From contig NZ_BQYM01000002.1 in NCBI RefSeq assembly GCF_026008515.1, positions 124,001 through 188,000 on the forward strand: a stretch of 64,000 bases of DNA. The letters run 5' to 3'. This DNA comes from Hoyosella levis (GTDB lineage Bacteria; Actinomycetota; Actinomycetes; Mycobacteriales; Mycobacteriaceae). The position numbers were made by a program, and so were the translations under genes. Below, piece after piece: positions 1 through 9,107 of this stretch (positions are counted from its first letter, which is position 1; each line of letters starts with the position of its first letter). Under the pieces are notes generated by a model. That model had not been told where the DNA came from. It saw only the letters and a list, made by a program, of their open reading frames with translations, and did not search any database.

Positions 1-11
1 GAGCGCGCGAG

Positions 12-44
12 GCGGGGGCACCCGGTCGAACCGGATGCCCCCGC
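12..44 (-). terminator. Hairpin after the TAXI lipoprotein gene
   Basis: A 9-bp outer stem (12-20 with 36-44) and a 4-bp inner stem (22-25 with 31-34) enclose a 5-nt loop, with one mismatch between the stems. It lies 18 nt past the stop codon at 63. There is no T-tract, as for most hairpins in this window, so termination is inferred from position and stability. Confidence 0.55.
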
Positions 45-62
45 AGTAGCGGACGAGTATCG

Positions 63-1064
63 TCACGGCACGCTGATGCCGTTCTCCTCGAAGTACCGGG
101 CCGCGCCGGGATGAAGCTGTACCGGGCCGAGGCCGTCGACAGCCGTATTGAGGATGATGTCGTCGCCAGCGGAGTGCTGGACGTCGCGGGAGTTCTCGTA
201 CATCACGCGCGTCAGGTCGTAGGCGAGCTGCTCATCGAGATCCGCCTTGGCGTAGAGCGTCGCCCACGCCGTGACGGTGTTGTTCGAGCCATCGACGCCG
301 GAGTAGGTCCCGCCCGGGATGACGTGCGGGGAGAGCAGGGGGTTCTCGGAGAGGAGGCGGTCGAGCGCCGCGCCCTGGATGTTGAGCATTCGCACGTCGT
401 TGGTCGTGGCGAGCTGCTCGATGCTGCTCGTGGGCGCGGAAAGGATGCCGAACGCGGCATCGACTACGCCGTCCCCGAGGTTGGTGGCGGCATCTCCGAA
501 GCTGCTGTCGAACTGCTCGGCGAGGTCCTGATCAGGATCGATGCCGTAAGCCTCGAGCACCTGCCCGGAGAGCGTATTGGTCGCGCTGCCCAGCGGTCCC
601 ATCTCGACACGCTTGCCCCGCAGGTCCTCGATGGAGGTGATCCCGGTGCCTTCTATGGTGACTACCTGCAGGATCTCCGGGTAGATGTTGCCCAGCGACC
701 GGATGCCGGTCGGGTCGCCCAGGGGGTTCTCCTCGAAATCGCCGGCGCTGGCCACTGCATCGGCCGCCGTGGCGTTGACGGCCATCGCGAGCTCCACCTC
801 GCCCTGATCGAGCTGGCGCAAGTTGTCCACGGAGGCGCCGCCGACCGTGGCGGTGATCGAGTAGTCCTCGAGGTTGTCGCTCCAGAGGTTGGCGATCTCG
901 CCGCCGAGCGGGTAGTAGGTGCCGCCCGTGGAACCGGTAGCGAGGGTGAGGTCATTCTCTCCGCCGACTGAGCACCCGGCGACCGCGAGCGTGGCCACGC
1001 CCGCGGTTGCTGCGGCGAGAATGCGACGCGTGGTGCCTGGCCGGTGGGATGGGGAATTGGTCAT
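63..1064 (-). CDS. TAXI-family TRAP transporter solute-binding lipoprotein
   Basis: 333-residue extracytoplasmic substrate-binding protein of the TAXI class, which delivers a small organic anion (often glutamate or a dicarboxylate) to a TRAP permease. The start is chosen at ATG 1064, with AAGGAGAGG upstream; an ORF extension to 1211 is ignored. The N-terminus has two arginines, a hydrophobic stretch and a lipobox V-A-G-C with the lipidated Cys at residue 31. The mature protein opens with LTLATGSTGGTYYPLGG, the TAXI signature that lines the ligand cleft. No DctQ/DctM permease is visible; since the gene reads toward the window edge, the permease could lie just outside. The ligand cannot be read from sequence. 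Confidence 0.88.
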   Translation of the reverse strand: MTNSPSHRPGTTRRILAAATAGVATLAVAGCSVGGENDLTLATGSTGGTYYPLGGEIANLWSDNLEDYSITATVGGASVDNLRQLDQGEVELAMAVNATAADAVASAGDFEENPLGDPTGIRSLGNIYPEILQVVTIEGTGITSIEDLRGKRVEMGPLGSATNTLSGQVLEAYGIDPDQDLAEQFDSSFGDAATNLGDGVVDAAFGILSAPTSSIEQLATTNDVRMLNIQGAALDRLLSENPLLSPHVIPGGTYSGVDGSNNTVTAWATLYAKADLDEQLAYDLTRVMYENSRDVQHSAGDDIILNTAVDGLGPVQLHPGAARYFEENGISVP

Positions 1065-1182
1065 GGAAAAGCTCGTCCTCTCCTTGCGGATGGCCCCCGG
1101 TGGCGGGGCCCTGTGCATCATGTGCCACGGGCTCCCGGGGCGACGGTGCCGTCTTTCCCTGGGGAGTTGCCTGGGAATGCCT

Positions 1183-1211
1183 GTCCTAGTCTTGACCAGA
1201 TCGGTCACCAA
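1183..1211 (-). promoter_or_regulatory. Candidate promoter of the TAXI gene
   Basis: On the minus strand TTGGTG (1211-1206) is followed after 17 bp by TAGGAC (1188-1183). This predicts a start near 1176 and a leader of about 110 nt before ATG 1064. The -10 lacks the final T, so the call is tentative. Confidence 0.35.
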
Positions 1212-1371
1212 AACGGACGAATTGCGGTAACAACCCCGTGACGTCCTGGCTGGCAGCGTCGTTCACCGGCGTCAGCACGAGGGGTGGCATGACCCCGTCC
1301 CGGGGCGGCGCGAGGTGTGCCGACCCGCAGCGATATTGCCGTGGGCATGGGTAAAAGCAGTGGTAGCAGGC

Positions 1372-1401
1372 TTGGTCGCGGATGCGCCGCTCCCGTACAC
1401 T
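1372..1401 (+). promoter_or_regulatory. miaB promoter, predicted leaderless
   Basis: TTGGTC (1372-1377), 18-bp spacer, TACACT (1396-1401). The -10 ends 8 nt before GTG 1410, so transcription should begin at or next to the start codon. No Shine-Dalgarno sequence precedes the GTG, which fits a leaderless mRNA. Confidence 0.6.
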
Positions 1402-1409
1402 GGGCGGTC

Positions 1410-2966
1410 GTGAGCACTACCCAGGACATCAGCGAGGCCAGCGAGGCCGTAACGCCGCAGCAGCGCACGTACCAGATCCGCACCTACGGATGCCAGATGA
1501 ACGTGCACGATTCCGAGCGGCTCGCGGGGCTGCTCGAGGATTCGGGCTATGTCCCCGTCGATGGGGGCAGCGAGCCGGACCTGGTGGTGTTCAATACGTG
1601 CGCGGTGCGCGAGAACGCGGACAACAAGCTGTATGGCAACCTCGGCCATCTGCGGCCGTCGAAGGACGCGAACCCGGGCATGCAGATCGCGGTCGGAGGA
1701 TGCCTCGCCCAGAAGGATCGCGACGTCGTGGTCAAGCGCGCGCCCTGGGTCGACGTGGTGTTCGGCACGCACAACATCGGGGCGCTGCCCGCGCTGCTCG
1801 AGCGTGCCCGGCACAATTCCGAGGCCCAGGTCGAGATCATCGAGGCGCTCGAGGCGTTCCCGTCCGGGCTTCCCGCCAAGCGTGATTCCGCCTACTCGGG
1901 CTGGGTGTCGATCTCGGTGGGCTGCAACAACACCTGCACGTTCTGCATCGTGCCCGCGCTGCGCGGCAAGGAGGTGGACCGCCGTCCCGGCGACATCCTC
2001 GCCGAGGTCCAGGCTCTCGTGTCGGAGGGCGTGCTCGAGGTGACGCTGCTGGGGCAGAACGTCAACTCGTATGGCCGCTCCTTCGCGGATCCGGAGATCC
2101 CGCGCAGCCGTGGCGCGTTCGCGGACCTTCTGCGGGCCTGCGGCGGCATCGACGGGCTCGAGCGGGTCCGGTTCACCTCGCCGCACCCCGCGGAATTCAC
2201 CGACGACGTGATCGCGGCGATGGCCGAGACCCCGAACGTGTGCCCCCAGCTGCACATGCCGCTGCAATCCGGATCGGACCGCATCCTGCGCGCGATGCGC
2301 CGCTCCTACCGCAAGGAACGCTTCCTCGGCATCATCGAGCGGGTCCGCGAGGCGATGCCGCACGCGGCCATCACCACCGACATCATCGTGGGCTTCCCCG
2401 GCGAGACGGAGGAGGACTTCGAGCACACCCTCGATGTGGTGCGGCAGGCACGGTTCTCCAGCGCGTTCACCTTCCAGTACTCCAAGCGGCCCGGCACGCC
2501 CGCCGCGGAGATGCCGGACCAGGTTCCCAAGCATGTGGTGCAGGAACGGTATGACCGGTTGATCGCGCTCCAGGAGGAGATCAGCCTCGACGAGAACAGG
2601 AAGATCATCGGCACCACCGTCGAGGTCCTCGTCGCGACGGGGGAGGGCCGCAAGGACGCCGAGACGCGCCGCATGAGTGGTCGCGCCCGTGACGGGCGGC
2701 TGGTGCATTTCCGGCCCGAAGGTGCCATCGACGGGGAAATCCGCCCCGGCGACCTCGTGACGACCACCGTGACCGCCGCCGCGCCCCACCATCTGGTGGC
2801 GGACACGTTGGTCCAGGCGCACCGCCGTACCCGGGCGGGGGATGCCGCGGCGACCGGGCAGACCCCGAAGACCCCGCCGATCGATACGACTCCGACCGGT
2901 GTCGGGCTGGGGATGCCGCGGCTCGGCGCCCCTGGCCCCGCGCCCCAGACGACAGGATGCTGCTGA
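1410..2966 (+). CDS. miaB: tRNA-2-methylthio-N6-dimethylallyladenosine synthase MiaB
   Basis: Radical-SAM methylthiotransferase that adds the 2-methylthio group to i6A37 of tRNAs reading UNN codons. The 518-residue protein has the N-terminal UPF0004 cluster cysteines at C28 (TYGCQMN), C64 (FNTCAVR) and C98 (GGCLAQ), the radical-SAM motif CNNTCTFC at C172/C176/C179, and a C-terminal TRAM region. The start is GTG 1410, set by the leaderless promoter; upstream starts (1317, 1347) would sit in the promoter. A proline-rich tail of about 50 residues follows the TRAM part. The substrate tRNA is first prenylated by MiaA, encoded at 5787, so both steps of the pathway lie close together. Confidence 0.97.
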   Translation: MSTTQDISEASEAVTPQQRTYQIRTYGCQMNVHDSERLAGLLEDSGYVPVDGGSEPDLVVFNTCAVRENADNKLYGNLGHLRPSKDANPGMQIAVGGCLAQKDRDVVVKRAPWVDVVFGTHNIGALPALLERARHNSEAQVEIIEALEAFPSGLPAKRDSAYSGWVSISVGCNNTCTFCIVPALRGKEVDRRPGDILAEVQALVSEGVLEVTLLGQNVNSYGRSFADPEIPRSRGAFADLLRACGGIDGLERVRFTSPHPAEFTDDVIAAMAETPNVCPQLHMPLQSGSDRILRAMRRSYRKERFLGIIERVREAMPHAAITTDIIVGFPGETEEDFEHTLDVVRQARFSSAFTFQYSKRPGTPAAEMPDQVPKHVVQERYDRLIALQEEISLDENRKIIGTTVEVLVATGEGRKDAETRRMSGRARDGRLVHFRPEGAIDGEIRPGDLVTTTVTAAAPHHLVADTLVQAHRRTRAGDAAATGQTPKTPPIDTTPTGVGLGMPRLGAPGPAPQTTGCC

Positions 2967-3499
2967 TGGCCGCCCACACGCCCCGGATTCCTGACCCCGC
3001 TGAGAGCTTCGCGCCCGGTGCCCCCGGCACGCGGGACGGAGTGTCGGTGGAGATCGACCCGGGCATCCGCGCGCTGCTGGCCGCCGTGCTCGTGCTGGTG
3101 CTCGTCGGCTCCTTCGCGCTGCCTCACACTGGTGCCGCGAACGGCTGGGATGTGCTTGTCGGCTCGGAGGCCGCGCGCGAGCAGTCGGTGAAGATCATGT
3201 CGCAGCTGTTCGTCTGGTTCGCGCTCGTCTTTGGCGCGGGATTCTCCATCATCAGCCTCATCACGCGTCGCTGGGCGGCAGCGTTGATCGCGGCGGGTGG
3301 ATCCTTCGTCGGTGGGGTGCTAGGCATGCTGGCCGTGTGGTCACGGCAGACCCCCACGGCTGCCGATCTCGCCGCCGCGAGCGCCGCGGGGCCGGGCGCC
3401 GGGCTCCTCCTCGGCCTTGCGGCACTGGCAGCATTGTTCGTGACGTGGTTCACCGTGGCCGTCAGTCGCGCGCCCGCTCCTGCGCGGCACGCGGGCTAG
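2966..3499 (+). CDS. Conserved four-helix membrane protein (Rv2732c-like)
   Basis: 177-residue integral membrane protein of unknown function. Four hydrophobic segments are visible at roughly residues 30-50, 75-95, 100-122 and 145-168, after a short proline-rich cytoplasmic N-terminus. The ATG at 2966 overlaps the miaB stop TGA by one base and has AGGA 8 nt upstream, so the two are translationally coupled; an in-frame ATG at 2957 is less likely. A membrane protein directly downstream of miaB is conserved in mycobacteria (Rv2732c). The stop codon TAG (3497-3499) lies inside the left arm of the terminator hairpin. Confidence 0.75.
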   Translation: MAAHTPRIPDPAESFAPGAPGTRDGVSVEIDPGIRALLAAVLVLVLVGSFALPHTGAANGWDVLVGSEAAREQSVKIMSQLFVWFALVFGAGFSIISLITRRWAAALIAAGGSFVGGVLGMLAVWSRQTPTAADLAAASAAGPGAGLLLGLAALAALFVTWFTVAVSRAPAPARHAG

Positions 3500-3525
3500 C
3501 TGTCCCGAGCTGGGCGCTAGCCCGC
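3491..3525. terminator. Bidirectional terminator hairpin 3500/3540
   Basis: Perfect 10-bp stem GCGGGCTAGC (3491-3500) with GCTAGCCCGC (3516-3525) and a 15-nt loop, between convergent genes. The plus-strand stop codon is part of the stem. No T-tract. Confidence 0.65.
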
Positions 3526-3539
3526 ATGCCTGCCTCGTG

Positions 3540-4832
3540 CTAGCGGGAAGTCAGGGCATCCTCCGCGGTGGCGGCCCATTCGCGCCACTGCTGGGCCTGC
3601 GCGCGGGCCTTGGCGGCATCCTTGGCGCGACCGGCAGCCTCCGCCTTCGCGGCCTGCTCCTCGAGCTGCTGCACGCGCTCGCGGAACTGCGCGGCCCGGG
3701 CCTCGGCCTCCGGGTCGGTGCGGCGCCACTGCGAGTCCACCGCGTCGCGCACCCGCGACTCGATCGCCTTGAACCGTGCTTCGAGATCATGGATGCGGTC
3801 GCGCGGGACCTTGCCGATCGCCTCCCAGCGCTCCTGGAATCGCCGCAGCTCGGCGCGCGCGGCCTCGAGATCCTTCGACGGATCGAGCGCCTCGGCCTGC
3901 GCTAGCAGTGCCTCCTTCGCGGTCGCGTTCTCCGCGAACTCCGCGTCGCGCTCCGATGCCGCAGCATTGCGCGCCGCGAAGAAGGTGTCCTGGGCTGCCT
4001 TGAAGCGCTTCCATAGCGCGTCATCGGCCTCCTTGGGTGCCCGGCCCGCCGCCTTCCATTCCTTCATCAGGTCGCGGTACGCACCGGCCGTCTCGCCCCA
4101 CTCGGTGGACGAGGACATCGCCTCCGCGCGGGCCACCAGCTCCTCCTTGACAGCCTTGGCATGCACGCGCTCGCGATCGAGCTCCGCGAAGTGTGCTCCA
4201 CGCCGCCGGTTGAAGCTGTCGCGGGCCTTGGAGAAGCGCTTCCACAATGCATCATCGGTCTTGCGGTCGATGCCGCGGATGGTCTTCCACTCGTCGAACA
4301 TCGTGCGGAGCCGGTCCCCGGCAGCCTTCCACTGGGTCGAGTTCTCCGCGAGGTCCTCGGCCTCGTCGCACAGTGCTTCCTTGCGGGCGACCTGCGCGGC
4401 ACGTTCCTCCTCGCGGCGGTGCTGCGCCTGCTCCGCCGCCACGTCCGCGCCCGAGAGGATGCCATGGAGGCGGGCCTCCAGCGCAGCGATATCGCCGATG
4501 ACCGCGGCAGTGGGCAAGGTCTCGAGGAGGTGCCCGGCGGCGGCCTTCGTCTTCTTCGGATCGCTCGCGCCCTTGGTGAGGCGGGTCTCGAGCAGTTCCA
4601 CCTCCGTGGCGAGGTCCTCGAAGCGTCGCGCGAAGTGCGCGAGTCCCTCGGCGCGGTCTCCGGCATGCCAGGACCCGATCTGCCGTTCCCCGTCCTTGGT
4701 GATCAGCCATACGGTGCCGTCATCGTCGATGCGCCCGAACTCGGTGGGCGAATGCGGCGTGGCCGCGGTGGCGTTCTCGTGGCCGGTCAGGGGAGTGACA
4801 TTGCCCTGCTCGTGGGGGGTGGTCCCGGTCAT
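3540..4832 (-). CDS. DUF349 domain protein (Rv2731-like)
   Basis: 430-residue, highly charged, helical protein with several DUF349-type repeats (tryptophan-centred helices such as [20 protein letters not shown] and [19 protein letters not shown]). The C-terminal 60 residues are Ala/Glu/Gln/Arg-rich and probably coiled coil. DUF349 proteins are cytoplasmic and poorly characterised. The start ATG 4832 has GAGGAACC immediately upstream. The opposite orientation between the miaB pair and the miaA pair is the arrangement known for Rv2731, which supports orthology. Function cannot be stated. Confidence 0.8.
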   Translation of the reverse strand: MTGTTPHEQGNVTPLTGHENATAATPHSPTEFGRIDDDGTVWLITKDGERQIGSWHAGDRAEGLAHFARRFEDLATEVELLETRLTKGASDPKKTKAAAGHLLETLPTAAVIGDIAALEARLHGILSGADVAAEQAQHRREEERAAQVARKEALCDEAEDLAENSTQWKAAGDRLRTMFDEWKTIRGIDRKTDDALWKRFSKARDSFNRRRGAHFAELDRERVHAKAVKEELVARAEAMSSSTEWGETAGAYRDLMKEWKAAGRAPKEADDALWKRFKAAQDTFFAARNAAASERDAEFAENATAKEALLAQAEALDPSKDLEAARAELRRFQERWEAIGKVPRDRIHDLEARFKAIESRVRDAVDSQWRRTDPEAEARAAQFRERVQQLEEQAAKAEAAGRAKDAAKARAQAQQWREWAATAEDALTSR

Positions 4833-4902
4833 GGTTCCTCATCTCTGCCGCGCGTCACGGCTGCCGTGCCCGGCCCAGGGAACGGGCGGACCTGCGATGG
4901 TC

Positions 4903-4925
4903 ATGTCGTGGTGGATCGACGACAT
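4903..4925. promoter_or_regulatory. Operator-like inverted repeat upstream of the DUF349 gene
   Basis: ATGTCGT (4903-4909) and ACGACAT (4919-4925), perfect 7-bp arms with a 9-bp spacer, in the divergent region between 4832 and 5077. No regulator is assigned. Confidence 0.3.
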
Positions 4926-5040
4926 CACCTCCATTCAACCGCGAACCGGTCGACGAGGCCATCAAATCCTGCCAGAAGCGTGTTTCTCCTCCCGATCGCC
5001 CCGCGCAGGTTCGCTAGTGGCGTGGCGCTGGCTCGCTGGT

Positions 5041-5070
5041 TTCGCATCGCGCGTCCACGCTCGGTAGCGT
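5041..5070 (+). promoter_or_regulatory. Promoter of the 5077 gene, predicted leaderless
   Basis: TTCGCA (5041-5046), 18-bp spacer, TAGCGT (5065-5070), ending 6 nt before GTG 5077. No Shine-Dalgarno sequence. The acuC promoter has the identical -10 hexamer at a similar distance. Confidence 0.55.
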
Positions 5071-5076
5071 TGTGCC

Positions 5077-5790
5077 GTGCTTGCTGCTGCCGCCGTGGCC
5101 CCTGGCCCCCCGCTGCTGGTCCCGGAGCTTGCTGGTGCTGCGGCCAGCGAGACCGCCAAAATGCGCGGGGCCGTGCTGCGCATGGCAGCAAGGCTGGCCG
5201 GATTGGCGCCGCACTGGGTCATTCTCGGCACCGACGGCGGCGGGGGACAGTTCGGGCCCGGCACCGCGGGCACGTTCCGCGGCTATGGGCGCGAGGTGGT
5301 CGTCACCCTCGGGCACGCGGGGGCCGAGCCGGACCCGATCCTGCCGTTGCCCGTGCTTGTCGCCGGGTGGATCCGTGGCCAGGCAGCGCCGGCAGTGACG
5401 TGCGAGGCGCGGATGGTGGACGCCGCGATGACCGGGAGCGAGGCATGCGAGTGGGGGCGCGCGCTCCGCATCGAGCTTGATTCCAGGCCTAGCCCGGTTG
5501 CAGTGCTGCTCGTCGCTGATGGCTCGATGTGCCTGACCGAGAAGGCCCCGGGCGCGCTCGACCCGCGCGCGGTGCAATGGGAAAGCGATCTCGCGGCCGC
5601 GCTCGACGGGGGAGATCAGCAGTTCCTCGCCTCGCTCGATGCCAGTGCATGCGCGGAAATGGGCATCACAGACCGGGCTGCCTGGACCATCCTCGCGGGC
5701 CTGTTCCCGGACGGCCCGGCGCGCGTCTCCGACCGCCACGACAGTGCCCCATACGGCGTGGGCTACCACGTGGGGATGTGGCTGCCGTGA
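5077..5790 (+). CDS. Class III extradiol dioxygenase-like protein (Rv2728c-like)
   Basis: 237-residue alanine-rich protein that sits directly upstream of miaA across mycobacteria (Rv2728c). The fold is probably that of the LigB-type class III extradiol dioxygenase family, but I recognise this mainly from context and cannot point to a complete iron-binding triad, so catalysis is unproven. GTG 5077 is chosen because it follows the leaderless promoter. The stop TGA overlaps the miaA start GTG by 3 nt (GTGA at 5787-5790), implying translational coupling. A role linked to tRNA modification is only a guess from this coupling. Confidence 0.65.
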   Translation: MLAAAAVAPGPPLLVPELAGAAASETAKMRGAVLRMAARLAGLAPHWVILGTDGGGGQFGPGTAGTFRGYGREVVVTLGHAGAEPDPILPLPVLVAGWIRGQAAPAVTCEARMVDAAMTGSEACEWGRALRIELDSRPSPVAVLLVADGSMCLTEKAPGALDPRAVQWESDLAAALDGGDQQFLASLDASACAEMGITDRAAWTILAGLFPDGPARVSDRHDSAPYGVGYHVGMWLP

Positions 5791-6695
5791 CCTCGCAGGC
5801 CCCCCGCCCCATCGCCGTCATCGGACCGACCGCTACCGGGAAGTCGGCCCTCGCGCTCGACCTCGCCGAGCTGCTGGGCGGTGAGGTCATCAACATCGAC
5901 GCGATGCAGCAATACCGCGGCATGGACATCGGCACCGCCAAGCTGCCCGTCGAGGAGCGCCGGGGCATCCCGCACCATCAGATCGACACCCTCGACGTCA
6001 CCGTGACCGCCACCGTGGCCCGCTACAAGGAAGCCGCCACCGCGGACGTCGAATCCCTCCTCGGGCGGGGCGTGGCCCCGGTCATCGTGGGTGGCTCGAT
6101 GATGTACATCCAGGCGCTGCTCGACGATTGGCAGTTCCCTGCCACCGACCCGCAGGTGCGCGCCCGGTGGGAGGCGCGGCTCGCCGAGATCGGAGTGCGG
6201 GCCCTGCATCAGGAGCTCGCGGGCATCGACCCCGAGGCCGCCGCGACGATCCTGCCGACCGATCCGCGCCGCACCGTGCGCGCCCTCGAGGTCATCGAGC
6301 TGACCGGGAAGCCGTTCGCGGCGTCCGCGCCCACGATCGGTGACCCCCGCTGGGACACCCTCATCATCGGCGTGGACCGCGAGACCGCCGATCTTGACGC
6401 GCGCATCGCGCAGCGCACCGAGCAGATGTTCGCCGAGAGACTCGTCGATGAGGTCCGCGCGCTGGCCGAGGCCGGGTTGCGCGAGGGTGTTACCGCGCGC
6501 CGCGCCATCGGTTACGCGCAAGTTCTTGCCGCTCTCGATGGAGAGCACGACCTCGCCACTGCCGCCGAGCTGACCACCCAGGGGACCCGGCGCTACGTGC
6601 GCAGGCAGCGATCCTGGTTCAAGCGCGACCACCGCATCCACTGGTTCGACGGTGGTGCTCTCGGCCTCGCCGGGGACGTCGCGCGCTTGCTGTAG
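5787..6695 (+). CDS. miaA: tRNA dimethylallyltransferase MiaA
   Basis: Transfers the dimethylallyl group from DMAPP to A37 of tRNAs decoding UNN codons, the step before MiaB. 302 residues, a normal family length. Visible are the P-loop GPTATGKS at the N-terminus, [15 protein letters not shown], which positions substrate, the PHHQID motif and the C-terminal [14 protein letters not shown] segment that grips tRNA. GTG 5787 overlaps the preceding stop; a longer in-frame ORF from 5529 is ruled out because it would lie wholly inside the upstream gene. The first step of i6A37 synthesis is thus co-transcribed with the 5077 gene. Confidence 0.97.
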   Translation: MTSQAPRPIAVIGPTATGKSALALDLAELLGGEVINIDAMQQYRGMDIGTAKLPVEERRGIPHHQIDTLDVTVTATVARYKEAATADVESLLGRGVAPVIVGGSMMYIQALLDDWQFPATDPQVRARWEARLAEIGVRALHQELAGIDPEAAATILPTDPRRTVRALEVIELTGKPFAASAPTIGDPRWDTLIIGVDRETADLDARIAQRTEQMFAERLVDEVRALAEAGLREGVTARRAIGYAQVLAALDGEHDLATAAELTTQGTRRYVRRQRSWFKRDHRIHWFDGGALGLAGDVARLL

Positions 6696-6708
6696 GGCGG
6701 GCCGGCCT

Positions 6709-6738
6709 GCTCGCGATGCTGCGAGCCGCTCCTTTTTC
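6709..6738 (+). terminator. Intrinsic terminator after miaA
   Basis: GCTCGC (6709-6714) pairs with GCGAGC (6721-6726) around a 6-nt loop and is followed by CGCTCCTTTTTCTC, one of the few T-tracts in the window. Confidence 0.7.
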
Positions 6739-6746
6739 TCTCCGAG

Positions 6747-6806
6747 TTGCAGAGATCCCTGCACCGCGCTAATACTTATAGTGCTAATGAACTAGTGAAA
6801 TAAGGA
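6747..6806 (+). promoter_or_regulatory. Promoter and probable autoregulatory operator of the GntR-ABC operon
   Basis: TTGCAG (6747-6752), 17-bp spacer, TAATAC (6770-6775), predicting a start near 6782. The region 6770-6804 is an AT-rich island with CTTAT/ATAAG at its edges (6775-6779, 6800-6804), repeated TAGTG (6779-6783, 6793-6797) and the palindrome ACTAGT (6791-6796). It overlaps the start site, as expected for autorepression by the GntR protein. The ribosome site AAGGAA (6802-6807) lies 6-7 nt before GTG 6814. Confidence 0.6.
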
Positions 6807-6813
6807 ACCTCAT

Positions 6814-7206
6814 GTGATTGCCTACCGCATCGACCGCAGCTCCGGCATCCCCGCCTACGTGCAGCTCATCGCCCAGACCAAGCGCGCGCTCCGGCTCGGG
6901 CAGCTCGCCCCCGGCGACAAGCTGCCCACGGCCAAGGAAGTCGTCACCGAGCTCGCTATCAATCCCAACACCGTGCTCAAGGCCTACCGCGAGCTCGAGA
7001 CCGAAGGACTCGTCGAGCCGCGCGCTGGCCTCGGCACCTTCGTCACCACCACCCTCGCCAAGCCCGGGATGGCCGAGACCGAGATCCTCCGCGCGCAGCT
7101 CCGCGCCGCCTTCGCTACGGGCCGGGACGCAGGTCTCGACCGCGAAGACATCGAAGCCCTCGTCCACGACGTTCTCGACGCCTACTTCATCGGAGACCAG
7201 ACATGA
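6814..7206 (+). CDS. GntR-family regulator, YtrA subfamily
   Basis: 130-residue transcription factor. The N-terminal winged helix (about residues 8-72) shows the YtrA pattern SGIPAYVQLIAQTKRA, LAPGDKLPTAKEV and INPNTVLKAYRELETEGLV. The effector part is only about 50 residues, typical of the short YtrA subfamily, which usually controls an adjacent ABC transporter. GTG 6814 has a good ribosome site; the ATG one base earlier in another frame stops at once. The stop overlaps the ATPase start (ATGA at 7203-7206). It probably represses its own operon and releases it on membrane or cell-wall stress, as YtrA does; the inducer here is unknown. Confidence 0.88.
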   Translation: MIAYRIDRSSGIPAYVQLIAQTKRALRLGQLAPGDKLPTAKEVVTELAINPNTVLKAYRELETEGLVEPRAGLGTFVTTTLAKPGMAETEILRAQLRAAFATGRDAGLDREDIEALVHDVLDAYFIGDQT

Positions 7207-8108
7207 CCACTCCAGACATGACCAGCCCAGATGTGACCACTCCCGCCCTGAGCTTCCGCGACGTGCACAAATCATTCCGCCGCCACACCGCGCTCGCGGG
7301 CTGCACCCTCACGGTCACCGAGGGCAGCATCACTGGGCTCGTCGGTGCCAATGGCGCGGGCAAGTCCACCCTCATGTCCCTCGCCGCGGGACTGCTGCGC
7401 CCCGACGCGGGCACCATCGACGTGCTTGGAGCACCGCCAGCACGCAACCGCATCAGCAACGGGGTCTCCTACCTCGCCCAGCACAAACCCCTCTACCCCA
7501 GCCTCACCGTCGCGCAGATGCTCCAGTTCGGCGCCGACACCAACACCGAGTGGGACAACGAGTACGCCACCACCATCGCCACGAGCACCGGGATCAAGCC
7601 GACCACCCGCATCAAGCACCTCTCGCCGGGGCAGCGCACTATCGTGGCCGTCGCGCTCGTTCTTGGACGGCGGCCCCGGCTGCTCATGCTCGATGAGCCC
7701 ATGGCCGACCTCGACCCGCTCGCCCGCCGCACCGTCGCGCAGATCCTCATGGGCGATGTCGCCGAGCACGGCACCACCATCCTGCTGTCCTCGCACGTGC
7801 TCAGCGAGATCAGCGACCTCGCCGACGAGATGATCCTCCTCGGCCACGGCCAGGTCCATCTCCAGGGCAGCATCGACACGATTCTGGCCAGCCACTACAT
7901 CCTCACCGGAACCGGTGACCCGCACACCGTCGCCGGGCCCGCCACGCTCATCGACACCCGCGGCACAACTGGGATGCGGGGCCACCTCCTGCGCGGCGAC
8001 GCACCGATGATCGCCACCAGCGACTGGTCCCTCGCCCCAGCGACCCTCGATGATGTCGTGCTCGGCTACCTGCGCAGCGATGCAAGCCTTGAAGGAGCCC
8101 TGGGATGA
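7203..8108 (+). CDS. ABC transporter ATP-binding protein
   Basis: 301-residue nucleotide-binding subunit. Walker A is GANGAGKS at residues 48-55, the signature is LSPGQRT, a divergent form of LSGGQ, and Walker B is LLMLDEPMADLDP, followed by the switch histidine in LLSSHVLSEI. The last 80 residues are an accessory domain. It overlaps the GntR gene at its start and the next membrane gene at its end (ATGA at 8105), so all are one translationally coupled operon. It powers the two membrane proteins downstream; the cargo is unknown. Confidence 0.92.
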   Translation: MTTPDMTSPDVTTPALSFRDVHKSFRRHTALAGCTLTVTEGSITGLVGANGAGKSTLMSLAAGLLRPDAGTIDVLGAPPARNRISNGVSYLAQHKPLYPSLTVAQMLQFGADTNTEWDNEYATTIATSTGIKPTTRIKHLSPGQRTIVAVALVLGRRPRLLMLDEPMADLDPLARRTVAQILMGDVAEHGTTILLSSHVLSEISDLADEMILLGHGQVHLQGSIDTILASHYILTGTGDPHTVAGPATLIDTRGTTGMRGHLLRGDAPMIATSDWSLAPATLDDVVLGYLRSDASLEGALG

Positions 8109-9091
8109 TCCGCACCACCTGGCGCGAGCATCGGATCCTGCTTGCCATCGTCGTCGGCGGACTGCTCGCCCTCGCGGTTGGCGTCGTGATCGCGGGAATG
8201 CTGATCGCCGACTACCGCGCGACCCACGGCACTACGCCCCGCTACTTCAGCTCGCAGTGCCGCGAGGCTGTCTGCTACGCCGACGGTTTCCTCGCCTACT
8301 TGCCTGGCCCCATCACCCTGCTCCCCATCATTGCTGGCGCCCCCATCGGAGCCGCGGTGATCGCCCGCCCCATCGAGACCGGTCAACACATCCTTGCCTT
8401 CACCCAATCGCGCAGCAGATGGTCCTGGTACGGTGCCCGCTTCCTTGTTGTGTTCGTGCCCATCACCGTGGCGACGACCATTCTGGGAGCTGTACTGCCA
8501 CTCGGGGGGACCGCGGGAACTGGATTTGATCACTTCTCGTTCGTGACCACCGCCCCGGTGCTGGGCGCGCACATGCTGCTCGCGCTGACACTGGGAGGCG
8601 CTATTGCACTATTGCTCCCTCTCGGCCGGTCAAGCACCGTCATCGCGGTTCCCGCCGCCGTCGCCTTGATGTTCATCGCAACCATGATCCTGGTGAGCAT
8701 CCGGCCCCATCTTGTCGAGCCTGTGCGCACGGAGTATCCGCTGACAACCGCATGGCATGGCATACCGCAACGCACAGATAGCAACGGGGTTATGCCCTGG
8801 CGGATCTCCTCTGGAGCAGAGGATGCCAACGGCCAGCCCATCGCCGATCCGAACGGGCTGTGCCAGCGCGGATACGTCTTCCAGTTCATCACGGAGACGG
8901 AGCGCGAAGGGCTCGTGCTGACCGCGGCCGAGCAGGCGAGGTGCCTGCGCGCGCTCGGCGCCACCACCTATGCGGTCCATGAGCATCCGGGCGCGCACTT
9001 CTGGCCGATGCAGTGGCGCGAGACCGGGCTCGCCCTGCTCGCCAGCGCCCTCCTGCTCGCAATCGCCCGCGCGCGCCTCGCCCGCATCTAG
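8105..9091 (+). CDS. ABC-associated membrane protein, first of a related pair
   Basis: 328-residue polytopic protein with about six hydrophobic segments: one near the N-terminus (residues 10-35), three or four between 60 and 195, and one at the C-terminus (about 305-325). Between the last two lies an extracytoplasmic domain of about 100 residues with paired cysteines. It shares the pattern TGQHILAFTQSRSRWSWY and the late motif HPGAHFWPMQW with the next gene product (HPDSRFWRFQ), so the two are paralogues that probably form a heteromeric permease. I do not recognise a characterised family; it is likely ABC-2-like. Confidence 0.75.
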   Translation: MIRTTWREHRILLAIVVGGLLALAVGVVIAGMLIADYRATHGTTPRYFSSQCREAVCYADGFLAYLPGPITLLPIIAGAPIGAAVIARPIETGQHILAFTQSRSRWSWYGARFLVVFVPITVATTILGAVLPLGGTAGTGFDHFSFVTTAPVLGAHMLLALTLGGAIALLLPLGRSSTVIAVPAAVALMFIATMILVSIRPHLVEPVRTEYPLTTAWHGIPQRTDSNGVMPWRISSGAEDANGQPIADPNGLCQRGYVFQFITETEREGLVLTAAEQARCLRALGATTYAVHEHPGAHFWPMQWRETGLALLASALLLAIARARLARI

Positions 9092-9107
9092 GACACCGGG
9101 AGAAACC

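Larger units (their letters stand above)
1065..1409. other. Divergent intergenic region TAXI/miaB
   Basis: 345 bp without a gene between divergent starts. It holds the candidate TAXI promoter and leader on the minus strand and the miaB promoter at its right end. The ORFs here on either strand lack ribosome sites and any recognisable protein. Confidence 0.5.
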
